A DNA stretch of 64,000 bases from Desmodesmus armatus. Lineage: Eukaryota > Chlorophyta > Chlorophyceae > Sphaeropleales > Scenedesmaceae. The position numbers and the translations under genes were made by a program. The notes below the pieces were generated by a model. That model saw only the letters and a list, made by a program, of their open reading frames with translations, was not told the origin of the DNA and ran no database searches. Position 1 is the stretch's first letter; every line of letters starts with the position of its first letter. Where the stretch lies: NCBI GenBank assembly GCA_007449985.2, contig VIIQ02000134.1:186001-250000 (forward strand), given 5' to 3'. Below are positions 12,481-25,226 of this stretch, piece after piece.

Positions 12481-15400
12481 TTAGCCCTGCAAGGTCTTGC
12501 CCAGCAATGGGGAGTGAGGGTCCCAAGCTCCCTCGCCTTGATGTGGCCTACAAAACTCAAACGAGTCACTGGCAAGTCCCCCGCGCAGCTCCACAGACAA
12601 ACCCTCAGAGCTAGACACCGGGGCACCCCTGCTGCTACTGCTGCTCTCGTCAAGGCTCCGCCTGTTGGCCTCAGCTGTCAGGGACTGCAGCACCAGGCCT
12701 GTAGCACTGTGCTCGGCGAAGGACGCTGGAAGCTGAAGCTGCTGCTGCTGGTGTCCTGCCTGCACCCGCCCACTGGTGTGACTGAGCGGCGAACAGCAGC
12801 TGCTGTCCTCGTCTTCACCCAGCACCAACAGCCCTAACCGGCCGCGCTGCTGCACGTCCCGCTGCTTGTGCTGGCCTAAGTGGCGAGCCAGTGTCTCCTC
12901 ATATGCTGCTGCAAAGCCAAACGAGGCGTCTGGGCTGGCCCCTGGGGTGCATGCAGGGCTCTCCTGCAAGGTGGGCAGCGGTGCTGAGCGCTGCCGCTTC
13001 GTGCTGGGCCCCGCCGCCTGTGCCACCAGCACCTCCTGACACTCCACCCCTGCACTGCCAGACTGACAGAAGGGGTTCGCGTCCTGCAGCTCTTCATCAG
13101 CAGCTGTGCTGGCCCCACCCGCTGCGGTGTCGCTGCTCACTCCTGCAGCTTGCAGCAGCTTCCCGCCCAAACCCCCTTGCCCTACCTCTGCTGCAGCCGC
13201 TGCTCCTGCACCCTCCCATGGTGTGGTAGCAGCCCCCACCAGTGCGCTGGGTGTGCTGGTGCTGGGCCTGGCAAACAGGTTGATGCTGCTGTTGCGCTGG
13301 CGGGCGGGAGGCTTGCTACCCCAGGCCCTGCTGCTGGACCAAGCAGGCTTAGGTGCAGCAGGTGGCTGGCTGCTCATGGCAAGACCCGGGCCAGCCGGGG
13401 CAGGCATGCTGCTGCTGCGCAGAGCAGCACCATCCGTGTTGCCTGCACTACCGCTGAAAGCTACCACGTGCCGTCCTGGGCTGCTCCAGCCTCTCACTGC
13501 AGTAGTGCCAAAAGCGCTGGAGCTACTGCCGGCGCCCTGCTGCAAGGCCAGCACATCAGCACTCCTGCTGCTGTAGCTGCTACTGACCTCGCCAGCCGTG
13601 CTGAGCTGCATCACCCCAGCAAGCATACTCTGTGAGCAGCAGTCGGCACTGCCATCAACCGTAGTTGACAGCTGCTCAAAGCCAAGAGCTCCTGCAGGTG
13701 CGGATGCTGCAAAGCGGACCTTGGTGAAGGAGCCAGACGCCATCCCATGCGCAGTGCGGACAACCTCAATGCTGCCGCTGTGTCCTGCACCCCCGCCAGA
13801 GTTTCCCGCCAGCAGCAGCTCAAGAGGGCCGTCAAGTGACGCGAAGGCTTGCAAGCCACCTGCGCCAGAACACGCGAGGCTCGTATCAGCCTGGCTGCAG
13901 GAGCGTGTAAGGCTGCCATACGCTGGGGATGCCGCTGCTGCGCCCAGCGCACACGCCACTGCTGCAGCTCCTCCCGTGACCTCCAAACTGTTGCGTTGTG
14001 AGGTTTGAGTGGCGTCTCGCAGCGCACCAGAGCATGCAGGACTCAACAGCTGCTGCCTGGAGCTACTGCTCCAGCTCAGGCTGCTGTTGGCGCTGTTGTT
14101 GGCGCCCAGCACACTCCAGCTGTGCGCCTGCTGCTTGCTGCCTGGGCTGAGGGTTGCTGTGAGGGTGTCTTCGTCGTCCTCTGCTGATGAGGGTGCCGAC
14201 GAGGTCAGCAGTAGGCTACTCACACTCTGCACAGCACAGCACAGCATGACAAAAGCACATGGCAGTGTGGGACAGTGCGATAGATAGGGGATGCTATGCA
14301 CACTGTTACCGTGGTGTCTGTTCGGGGAGGGCTGTCTCAACGCAACCACCACTGTTCTATCCGTTGTGAAAAGGGAGGGCCTGCTGCATGCTACCATCAA
14401 CCGAATGTAACCTGCACCACCTGAGCAGAGCAACCATTATTCAACTGCCCCAGCAACATGACACGACAAGACTATTACTAATACCGTACACGGTAGCTGT
14501 TTGAACATCACACAAACTTGTTTAAACTCGCGCAGCAGCCTCACACCACTCACCATGCTCTTACTGCGCCTCCCTCCATGCATCTGCCCCTCCAGCGCCT
14601 GCTCCCCAAGTTCGCCACCATGCACAGCACCATCAGCACCCATGCAGCCCTCAGCAGACTGCTCGCGTGAGCCAACCCGGCTCAGCACAGCCCCACTCGC
14701 ACCCGCAAAGGCACTGCGGAACACGGGCACTGCCTGTTGCTGCTGGTGCTGGGGCTGCACAAATGCAGGCAGAGCTAAGCTGCTGCCTGCACCGTCCTGT
14801 GCAAAGGGGCTCAAGGCAGCGATGCCTGCACTGCCCCCAGCACTGACTGACACTGACAAAGCCAGGCTGTTGCTGAACTGCAGGGAAGGAGGGAGGCTCC
14901 CTCCCCGGGCAGAGCCTCCTCTAATCGGCCCTCCCTGCGCGCTGATGGCTGGGGTTGCTGCTGCTGTGTTACCGGTCAAGGCTGCAGCCGGTGGCAGCAC
15001 CGTACTAGCCCTGCGAGCCCTGGTCTTGGTTCCTGGAGCCAGAAAGTTGAGCTCCGGATTCGACAGGGAGTGCTTCAGTCGAGCCGCTTTCGTGTGGCCG
15101 CCTCGCACACTGGTCTCCTTTTTCGCACCCTGCTGCTCTGTGCTGCTCACAGAAACACCCGTCTCCACTGCAGACACACCGGCTGCTGCTGCTGCTGTTG
15201 TTGCTGGATCCACGTCACCGGGTAGGAGCCTAGCAAAATTGACGGGACAGGATGCCTCTACGGCGCACAGAGCTTGCATGCTGCCGCTCCTGCTGCGGGA
15301 GAGGCCCCCACGCACCTTCCCCTCTGGCACTTCCTGCACCTCCTGCCCGCCCAGCTGGAGTGCTGCAGAGCTAGCTAGCCCAAGCAAGCTGCTGCTGCCC

Positions 15401-18400
15401 TGCGCATCAGCAGAGGCAGCACGAAGCGACGGTGAGGCCTGCTGCTGCTGCAGCTGTGGCTGCATCCCCTGTTGCTGCTGCTGTGCTGCCATGAGGGCAC
15501 CGCCACTCAGGCTCTGCTGGAATGTGGCAGCAGCAGTGGAGTGCAACGCAGACCTGAACGCAGGCCTGAAGTGAAGCTGCTGCCCAACGGGCAGCAGCCC
15601 ACCACCACTGCTACTGCTGCTGAGGCCGAAAGCAGCATCAGCACTGGCAGCTGCCACCCTGCTGCTAGCAGCAAACCCCTTGGTGCCTTCAGAAGCTGCT
15701 GCAACTGCTGGCAGCGCTGCTGCTGCTGCCGCAGCAGCAAGGGAGTCTACTTTCTCCACAGACCCTGCAGCCTGCAGGGCTGACAAGGCTTGGTACGACC
15801 GGGCCTTGCTGACCCGGCCGCCGGCAGGCAAAGAGACAGCGTGCTGGATGTGCGTGCTGGACTGCGCGCCAAGTGCTGGCACCCTACCCAGCTGCCGCTG
15901 CCCACCGGACGACCCAGCAGCTACAGCCCTTGCGTCTGCGCCGCTTAGGGACAGCATCCCTTGCTCTTCAATTCCCTCTAAGCTGCTGCGCTGGCTGCGG
16001 CTCCGGGCTGCAGCAGCCGCGCTGGCAAAGGGCCCTGACAGGCTCGCAGTTCCTGCCAGGCTGTCACCGCCCACGGTGCTGCGCCCAAAGCTGCCGCTGC
16101 CTGCGACGCCCCGCAGGGAGGACGCCTGGCTGTGCTGACTGCTCGCTGCACTGCTGCTGTAGCTTGCAGTGCCGCTGTGCAGCTGCCGAGACAGCTGCGC
16201 GATGTTCACGCTCGCGCTGCGCCGCGGCGCGGCATGCACGGGCCGCGCCCAGCCGCCTGCGCTCCAACCGCCAGGGGCCCAGCCGTTCACGCGATGCTGC
16301 TGCCTGGTCCCACTAGCGCCACTGCTGCTGCTGCTGGAGCATCCGAAACCACTGGTGTTAAACCCTCCAGGAGCCCCCCAGGAGTGTGCGTGCTCCAGGG
16401 TATTAGGGAAGTTTGACGCGCTGATACTGTTGGCGTGTTTCGGCTTGAGGATGCGCGCCACGGTTGTGTCCGGGTACGCTGTGGTGGCGCTGCCAAAAAG
16501 CAGGGACTCTAACTCATTCGGGCCTGACAGGCGCACCTTATGCACAATCACTGCCTGCTCGTCAGCTGAGGAAGGCGAGGGGAGCTGATCCAAGCTCCCG
16601 GTGGCGTCTGCTGCTGCATCTGCAGCCGCACACTGTGCCGCCAGCAAGCTGCTGCTGCTGCCGTAGGAGCCTGGCCGGTGAGTTACGTCCAACTCGATAC
16701 TCAGCCTGGGGCTGAGGGTGAACCCCACAGGCCGCGCCGGCACCCCACCGCCAACACTGGGCCCTGCCGCCGCTGCTACACTGTCTGCTGCCGATGCACC
16801 ACCGTCAGCGCCGCTGGCCGCAGGGGAAGCAGCGGCAGCAGCGGCGGCAGCTCCCAGAGACTTGCGGGTGGTGAGGGCAGCGGGTGCACTGACTGCAGCG
16901 TGAGCAGCAGGCCAGAAAGTGGCCGGCCAGCAGTGCCCTGCTACTGTCAAGGCAGGCAACAAGCAGCTGAGGGCAGGAGCGGCGGGCTCTGCAGCCGGAC
17001 AGCCCCGAGCAGCTGCCCCTGATGCTGCCTGCAGGCCTGCACCTGCCATTAGGCCTGGTGCTGCCAGACGTGTGCTGGTGCTACTGCTGCTGCTGTCGTT
17101 GGGGTTGGGCGTGCGACAGGCTGCGGAGATCGCAGAGGTGCCGGTGCTGCATGTGCTGTCAGCACTGCTGCTCATGCTTGCTGATGCTGCGGCTATGCTG
17201 CTGCTGCAGCTGGAGCTGGGAGCAGCCATGCTTGTGCTGCTGCTGCAGGCGCTCGCAGCGGCGCTGCTGTACCAGCTGGCCTGCAAGGCCTGGCTTCTGC
17301 ATTTGAGCGGCAACCCCTGCGGGGCGAGGCACGGGGAGGAATGTGAAGACACAGTACGTCAAGCAATGCAGCCAGCATCGCAGTGGGAAAACCTCCCAGC
17401 CGGTATTTTGAGGTTGTGGTGGTGCTTCAGGGGAGGCTGTGCTTGGGGTTGGTCGGCCGGATAGTTGCAGTTTCTCAAAGCATTGCGCCAGGAACTGCAT
17501 GCAACAGGGGGAAGGCTGAAGGACCCAACCCACTGCATAAGCTTTGTGTCTGATTTGCTGAGCTGCTTCTATCAGTGGTTGAGCCTGCAGCTGCCTGTTG
17601 ACATCAGTACAACACTGCCGGAACTTGCAGCAGCCTTGCCCCCCACCCCCAACCAACCCCCACCGCCCACGCACCCATCCGTCATTCCAAGTACCCGACG
17701 CACCTGGTCACACTCGACAGCTCCTGCTGCAGTAGCACCCTGTCCTGCACAACCCTCTGATCTGGCAGCGAGGCTGACAACAGCAGCACCACAGCCGTCA
17801 CATCCGGCACGACCTGGTGACCACCACCACCACCACCGACCCCTGCCACCGCTGCTGCTGCTGTGCCCCCAAGTCCGAGCAGAGTGCTGATGTCACTAAG
17901 GCGCAGCTTCAGCCGTTCCTGAGCCTCCAGGGTCAACAAGTCACTCAACAGCACAGCAGCATCAGGCCGCAGGGCCGCTGCTTCTGCTGCAGCAGCACCC
18001 CGCTGCCACTGCTGCTGGTCCTGCTGCTGTGCTGGGGTACTTGCAGCATCAGGAGGGCAATCCCCGCCTGCAGCAGCAGCATCGGGTGCTGGCTGCATGC
18101 TGCTGCTGCATGCCCCGCTGGCCAGGGCTGCGGCAACATAGTCAACAACCTCTGCGGGGTTCATGGCTGCCCAGAGGCCTGGAGAGCCCAACACTACGAA
18201 GGCCTCCTCCCCTGACAGCCGCCAACTGGTGACGACAGGCGTGGGGGTCACACCTGCACCAGCAGCCATGACAGCCATGCAGGATGGGCATGACTCATGT
18301 CAATGCATGGGTTGTGAGCACACGAGTTTCATTCAACAGGTGCACGTCATGATGACCAGTGTGTGTGGCTGGTGAGTGCTTGTTCGAGTGCCTGCAGAGA

Positions 18401-19921
18401 GCCTTTGTGATGTGTTGCCAGCGTGCAAGGTGTGATTGGCATACATAGCTACAGCAGTGTGCACTGGCCTTGCGGCAGTTTGCAGGCACATCCATCCTAG
18501 CGGCTGCCGGTGAAATGCAGGGAATGAAAATACTGCATACCCAGGACAGCATCTTCAACATTTTTCGACAAGTACGTCATTGTCAGTGCTCAGCAGCATG
18601 CAGGTCGACAGATAAGGTACTGCTGCTGTGCGCGGTGCTACAGCCTTTGGCTAGCTAGCTACACCTACCCGCAGAGCTTGCAGAGCTGTAGCCCAGCAGG
18701 CGGGAGGCCCGCACTCCTGCATGGACCTGCCCATCGGGCCCGATCAGCACAGGCTCAGGACAGCTCGCCTGCTGCTGCTGCTGCTGCTGCTGTGCACCTC
18801 CTGCTGCTGCTGCTGCCTGCTGGGGTGCCGGCTGTGACAGTGTCCTGCAGCTGTAGCAGATGCGGCTGCCCTCTGCGTCCATGCGGGAGGTTTCGGCGAC
18901 GTTGTAACCGAGTGCAAGGCGTGGTGAGAGCTCTAGGACAGTGAGGGAGCCTGCGGGTGCTGCACGCGCCATGACACCCTGACACAGCCCGGCAGAAGCC
19001 GCCAGCACCTGCTTGCTGGCTGAGTCCACACACACCAGCAGGCAGGAGGCACCTGAGTGACTGACGTTGAGGTGCTGCGGGTGGGAGTGGGGGTGGGGGT
19101 GCTCCTTGTTGGGGTGGTGGGGGTGCTCCTGCTGCTGCAGTTGTGCCGCCTGCTGCAAGAGGTGTGCATGGCACTGCTCAAACGCCTCCAGCAGGTCTTC
19201 AGATGCCTGCAGCAGCAACAAGGTGATGTATGTTGTGAAATGACTTGTACACAGGCTGCTGTACCCTTGCAACACGAGCTGATAGTGGTGCTACTTGCGA
19301 TGGGGGCAAGCTGCATGGCGCAAGGGTGTGCAGTGCGTATACTGCATGAAGGGCGCAAAAGGCTGAAGCACCAAGAAATGCAGTCTTTCAAACGTCAAGT
19401 GCGTGTTTCAGCCTATCGGCAGGTGTGCTTGCCTGCTACCAGGCATCAATGGAACCAGGGTTTCTCACCAGAGGGTGCTGCTGTTTGACCAGCAGGACCT
19501 CTGCCAGATGCTTGCGTGCAGCCAGGGCAATGTCTGCCGCATCCTGGCCGCACCCACTGACAATTGCAGCAAGGCTGCACCCTTCTGTACCTGCAGGCAT
19601 GGTCATGTGAACACAGCAGTACTGTAAAGCACGAAGCAAGCAAAACAGAGAAGCAACTGCAGCAGAGCCCCAGCACTCCATTCACACATCTTGATGAGCA
19701 CTGATACAAGTAGGGGTAGCAATCAGGATGGCTACATTGCCACTGCAGATCAGCCCAACAGCATTCATTGGTCACTGGGAACACTCACGAATGAGAGCGT
19801 CCTCAGCGCACTGCTGCACATCGCAGCTTTGCGAGGACCATCCCACTGCATACTGCGGTCGTATAGACACTGCCCGATGCCGTGATTCGTCGTTGATCAA
19901 GCTGCAGCTGGTCTCCATCAT
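12481..19921 (-). CDS. PP2C-fold pseudophosphatase with very long disordered C-terminus
   Basis: Exons (minus): 19789-19921, 19469-19590, 18669-19206, 17704-18253, 17393-17594, 14554-17316 and 12481-14226; phases agree and give about 2,017 residues. Residues 1-450 follow a PPM/PP2C domain: GWSSQS..AED (27-41), then GCSLAAIVSGCGQDAADIALAARKHL with the DGHGG site changed to SGCGQ (56-60). The GDSR site is AGLC (about 157-160), the SDGLW site is SPGLW (288-292), and the last metal motif is PDVTAVVLLL (about 414) instead of DNVT. Most metal-binding aspartates are therefore lost and catalysis is unlikely; a binding or regulatory role is inferred. The rest is Ser/Ala/Gly/Gln-rich with short conserved-looking islands such as KVRLSGPNELESLLFG and SLSNPELNFLAPGTK. 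The small fifth exon and the start codon are the least certain parts. Confidence 0.75.
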
Positions 19922-22283
19922 CGCGCTGCACTGCACAAACAACCCCAGCGCGACAGGCAGCCCACAAAGCGACCAAAACGAATGAAGTGAATGAATTGGG
20001 CTGCATAAGGAGCGCTGTGGTCATGTGCAACATTAGGGTCACGTGCGCAATACTGTGTGGATGTTTGTGTGCCAGCGTGGGCATGTCAGGTAAATGAATG
20101 TCAGGTAACACCATGCTATGTTGAGTTTGATGGGCTGCAGCCCGAGGCAAGTGCACTATACAAGCTGCAAAAGTGCAGGATAGCCGCACCTCCGCTCCTC
20201 ACAACGTAGACGATGTTAAGACATTTGACTGCGCTGTTTCAAAGGCTGCGTCCCCATATCAACGACGCGATCGTGGCGCAGCAGCTGACCCGGATGCAGT
20301 TTCTTGGGAAGGGGGCACATGCAAGTCAGTTTGGTGGCGCATTCAACAAAGCAGGTATCAAAACGCCTCAGGTGTTGCAGTAGCGATACTGCCACACACG
20401 GGGGTTTCTTTCCGGGCAAACCCCGCAGGGTTTTGGAGTCCAAGGTGGCGAGGAGCACGACATTTGAGGGGTGTGGTTTGGCTGGGAACTTGTCTAAACG
20501 TCTGAGGGACCCTCAAGGCTGCAGACTGGTCCCCCAAGCCATCCTCGCTGGTTGCCTGGGTGGGTGGGTGGGTGGGTGGGGAGCTGAAATTCGGCTGCTG
20601 TAAAACATCCTCTTGACTGTACATGAATACTGTCACCCCGGGTTGGCTGGCGTGATATGGCGAGGGACAGAGCCAGCAGCACTATGCACACCAATTCAAG
20701 CTATGAGAGTGGGTCAACTGTACTGGCACGTCATGCGTCACCCCCGCCAGTCTGTGATTAAAGCAATCTAGGCAAATTGCCAAAACGCAGCAAAAAAACC
20801 CAGCACCACACCATGAGTCATGGTGAGTCATGCAAAGACCAGGACAAGCATGCACCAAGTTGCGCGTCCACCCCCACACGCAAGTGCAGAAGCCACTCTG
20901 CTGCCCCGCATGAAACCAAGCCCCACCCACGACAATCGCATATCTCTATATTGCCTCCCTAGAGCCCTCCAACCCCCTGCGATGTTGCACAAGATGTGAG
21001 CACATGTACCAAATGAAACCCACCAGACTGTCCGCCATGGTCGGCCATCACATGCGACATTAGGTCATCACAATAGGTCGGCCATCACATGCGACATGAG
21101 GTTCACCTGGCTCGATCCTGGTGGGCAATGCCATTGTTGTTTGGCGAAAATGTCCATGTAACATACTCCCCATTACACATATCTGACACGCTGCACGTAT
21201 GCGCACAGCACAAGTTGTGCCAATCACTTGAGGACAGACCAGGCCTTGCGCCCACAGCATGACAGTCCTCACGAGGGGGGTGCATGCCTTCCTCAGCGCG
21301 TCCATACAGACCCTCCCGCACACCATGCAGAGTGCAGGCGGGGGGATGTACTGCTAACCCAAGGCATGCAACATGCCCATGATGCGTGCAGATGAAGTAC
21401 ACACCACCTTGATCATGACAACCACCCACCAAAGGAGGCTACCCAGGTTCCAGGCAGTCAGGCCAACCCATGCAGTATGGCGGCCACCGTGCGGTGGCTC
21501 TGTCCTTGTGATACACTGCAGGCACCCGCGCAGCCGCTGTTGCTGGCAGCTCAACTGCTTCTTCAGCAGCGGCAATGCACCTGCACAGATAATACAGGCT
21601 GCCCAGAAAGGGAAAGATAGACAGCAGAGTGACTCACATCAACAACATCCACAACGCACCACCCAGTCAAAAGCTCAGCAAGTGGTGTATGGCACATCCC
21701 ACAGGTGCGTCACCACCAACCCAGCTGAGGAAGCAGCGGCGCGTCCACAGGGACTTGCAGCTTCCAGCATCGTGCAAAATCCCTGTGGCCAGAGTGCTGG
21801 CTGCTCCAACGGCTTGTGGCCTTTTCGGCCACACACACCAGCGACGGCAAAACCCCACAGTCTACGCTGCTGCTGCTGCTTTGGCGATCCTGACCCGCCC
21901 CAGAATACCTGACCCACCCAGAATACCCATTGCTCCCACTATTGGCTGACACAGCGTGCCTACAGCTACAGTAAAAAGATACAAATACATGCCATGCCGA
22001 GCACAGTCAACCCCCAAGCCACATCCGATACGTCCACCCCTGCATGCGCTCAACTGCCCAATGCTGTCAGCACGCCCTTGCTGCCCAGCTCCTGCAAGGA
22101 GAGCAGCAAGCCAACACGTCCGCCTGCCCAGAAACCCCATCTGGACGTGTGCGTCCACAAAAGTGGCCGCCCCGGGTTGCAAACCCAGCCTGCGCGCTGC
22201 AGCGCTGTGACTCCCGTGACAGCTGAAGCACGACCCTCCCTGCGTAGGCTCCCCCAGCTGCACCGGCGCATGCCTGCCGTCTG
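19922..22283. other. Intergenic region, no gene seen
   Basis: About 2.4 kb between the 5' end of the PP2C-like gene and the 3' end of the zinc-finger gene, both on the minus strand. It should hold the promoter of the former and the 3' UTR of the latter; TTACA at 21173-21177 is a possible TGTAA signal for the zinc-finger gene. A 20-bp segment, TCGGCCATCACATGCGACAT, occurs twice (about 21040 and 21079). I see no supported ORF. Confidence 0.5.
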
Positions 22284-24906
22284 TCAGGCAGGGTTCTTGC
22301 AGGAGTCTGGCCCCTGCATCCAGCTGGCACGGTAACCTGTGCCTCGGCAGTTTTCACAAGGACAGTACCCCTGAGCACAGCAGCACAGCAGCACAGCAGC
22401 GCGCAGCACAGCATGGCAGGGGCAGGGCAAGCAGGCAGCCAGATGAGCACATGCTCGGCTGACAGCTCAGGTGTTGTAGGCAGATGATAACTGACTTGCG
22501 CTGCGACATGGGATGCTGGCAGGGGGGGGGAGGGCACAGAGCAGTACAGCGCCCAAGCACAAGGCAGCGTTTCAACTGCTTGTTCACAAGCGCCTACTGC
22601 TGCACTGGCTGGTAGAGGAAGGATTCTTCTTTGTAATGGGTTACCATCGGGGCGGACTCCCCCCAGCTGGCCACACACACAGCAAGGGTGCTGCTTGCCC
22701 ATCGCCTCAACGCCAACTGCCTGCTGCTCAAAAAAAAATCCCTGGTCGTGGCAAGGTCTGCGAGCTGCAGACACATGGACCTGTGCGGCTCCACTCAGCA
22801 GCCTCACCTTCCCCTTGCACACCGGACAGTGACTGCTCCCATCTGATGAGCGGAACAGTGTGTCCCCCACCATCATAGCCCCTGCACAGCAGGAAATCAA
22901 GCAAGAAGGCCGACGCCAACCCACCAACAGCAAGACAGCAGACGTCAACACCACCCCACCAGCTGTTTGAGTGAACTGCAGCTGACATGCACATGCTGAG
23001 GCTGCCTGTGCCATAGTGGGGCATTGCATGCAGTTGTGTCCAGAACACCTGAGGGCGGCCACAACACCTGGGGATGTCCCAGCATCTGCCTGCCGGCCTG
23101 GTCATCGTTACGGGGCTGGGCTGGGCATGGATCTGAGGGTGCACTTGTCTCATGAGATGATCAGGGCTCCCGGCAGATGGTTTGCTGAGCTGGTGTGTGT
23201 GTTGTAACACATTTTGCAACCAGGTTTTACATCTCAGCAGGACAGACTGTGCTAACAGGGCCATCACTCCAGGAGTCAACTTCTAGGTCGAAGTGCTTGC
23301 AAGCGTGCGTAAGTCATTGGCTGTACCCGCCAATCACTTCACACGCTTGGAAGCACTTTGACCTAGAAGTTGACTCCTGGAGTGATGGCCCTGTTAGCAC
23401 AGTCAGCCACTACAGCTGTTGCACAACAGAATACCCAGCTTGTTAGCTCGCAGCATGTCATGATCCTCTGTTACTAGCAAGGTGCCAGCTCGCGACTTCC
23501 CATTTCCTTTGCTGCCAGGTCAAGCCTGCAGCTTGCAGCATCACTCTTGCATCTGTCTTCTTGATTATCTGTGCACTGCTCATAATGCTTTGTTCAGCCC
23601 CTTAGGTACATCATAAGTACCATGACTGCGGGAAGGTGCCTGTCCCGGCCTGGGTCCCATGCGCTCCTGCCTGAGCGTCCAGGCCACCACGGGTGGCACC
23701 GGACAGTTGGTGCTTTGTCACATGCCGCTTGTAGCTTGCATGGCTACTGCGCATGTGCAAGCGGTGCATGACAGCAGCCGACGGCAGCTGCACAGGCTAG
23801 GTTTTTTTATGGGTTTCCCCCTGCCACCACCAATTCTGCTGTCTGTGCATGCGCATCAGTTTGACATGGAGTCGTCTGGTACATGCACTTCATTGCATAA
23901 CTTGCCGCACTGTGCTGCATGCAGCTTGTTCACGGCCGTGATGCTGCGCACACCCTCACAACCGTGGGGGGGGTGTATAACTGCTGCTGGGGTATGTGTG
24001 GCCAGCAGATGGGAGGCCGCCCCCAGTGGTAATAATAAAACCCTTCTCCCTTCCCTTGCTGACCTGTCCCATGGCACCATGAGCACTCTTCCTCCCCAGT
24101 GCCCTGACAGCAACTGCACACTGCCCGCTTGCCCCGGCCAGAAGCCTGCAGCACCAACCACAGCAAAAGAATGTCACACGCATGCTTAAATCAGCTGCTA
24201 GGGGCACAATATGCTCCACACTATGGTGCTTCAGCAGTGCTTCCCATGCGATAGCAGCTGCCACTGCGACACCTCCCTGCTTCAGTTGCATGTGCAGTGA
24301 ACCATTGACTGACTACGCCTGCTGTTTCCACACCTGCAGCTGATTAAGCTAGGGACAAGGCCGACATGTGCAAGGCTGGCATTGTATGTGGCCGCTGCAC
24401 CCTTATCATGCAAATGCTAGTCAGCCCGTGCTCACCCGGCCGATCTTCCAAACAAGGTCCAAGTGCTGCGCCACCTTATTCCAGGTGTCTGGGGACCTGA
24501 AGCGGGACAGCTCCTCAGCCAAATCAGCGTCCAAGTCCTCGTCAGCATCAAAACTGCTGTTGGCTTTGGATGCATGCGGCACGTGCCGCAGTGGCTGCAA
24601 TCTGAGTGGCAAGGGTGGCAGCCTGCACATGGGGCAGTGATACCAACAAGAAGTGTGTTCATTGAGTGGGTGCTGCTCTGCCCTGCTAATCAGCCATCAA
24701 CTTGCAACAGCATCAACAGCATGTTCCATATGGTCAATGGCATGCTGCCTCCAAAACGCCCCATGGTCACATGCAAGCTGTTCTTCACACGTCAACCGTC
24801 TGCTGATCTTGATAGTGAACGATGTGGTCGCTCACCGTGCCTGCACTGCCGCTGGGCCAGCACCTGATGGGGGTGCTGATGGTTTGCTGCTGATGACCGT
24901 CTTCAT
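22284..24906 (-). CDS. DnaJ-type cysteine-rich zinc-finger protein, four CxxCxGxG motifs
   Basis: Five exons (minus): 24836-24906, 24436-24601, 24064-24145, 22808-22881 and 22284-22370; phases agree, 159 residues. The four CxxCxGxG motifs fall at about residues 89-96 (CSCCQGTG), 100-107 (CSWCHGTG), 125-132 (CPVCKGKG, split by intron 4) and 136-143 (CENCRGTG), followed by YRASWM. This pattern without a J domain is typical of plastid assembly factors of the BSD2/PSA2/LQY1 kind, which bind unfolded subunits or act on thiols; which member this is I cannot tell. The first 50 residues (MKTVISSKPSAPPSG..) could be a short transit peptide. The segment before the fingers, LAEELSRFRSPDTWNKVAQH, looks conserved. 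Exon 1 was chosen on ATG, donor and phase and is the weakest part. MRE11 ends only 320 bp upstream. Confidence 0.8.
23245..23404. repeat. Near-perfect 160-nt hairpin in intron 3 of the zinc-finger gene
   Basis: The left arm starting GACTGTGCTAACAGGGCCAT (23245) pairs with the right arm ending at 23404 over about 63 bp with two mismatches. The loop is about 30 nt. The flanks are not repeated elsewhere in the window. It could be a foldback transposon or a microRNA-type precursor. Confidence 0.85.
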
Positions 24907-25226
24907 CACACACAGCTCTGGATGGCAACCAACCGAGGCCCCTAGAAGAGCTACACGTTACCAGAATCTGTAACCTGCAGCCGAAGACTCGTCAGAACGT
25001 TTGTTTCGTGCACAGCTCGGGGGCTGATCGACGTCAACGCCAAATGATGAGGTGGACTGTTGAGAGTAACCGAGGCAAGTTGAGTTGGGGTACCAACACA
25101 TTAGGGATCAAGCTCAGGACCTCGCTTCGATGGAGGTGGGACCTGGGTTCTTTGAGGCCCAGTCAGCAGCATTCAAATCTGGTGTGTCAGGCACATGGGC
25201 CCACCAATGCAACCAGGCAACATTTC

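Noticed and set aside
14501..15574. Long plus-strand ORF
   Set aside because: Antisense shadow of the large PP2C-like exon; composition is the mirror of its Ala/Ser/Gln codons.
22067..23062. Minus-strand ORF of 331 codons
   Set aside because: It reads through an exon and two introns of the zinc-finger gene, partly in the wrong frame; the spliced model recovers four complete CxxCxGxG motifs.
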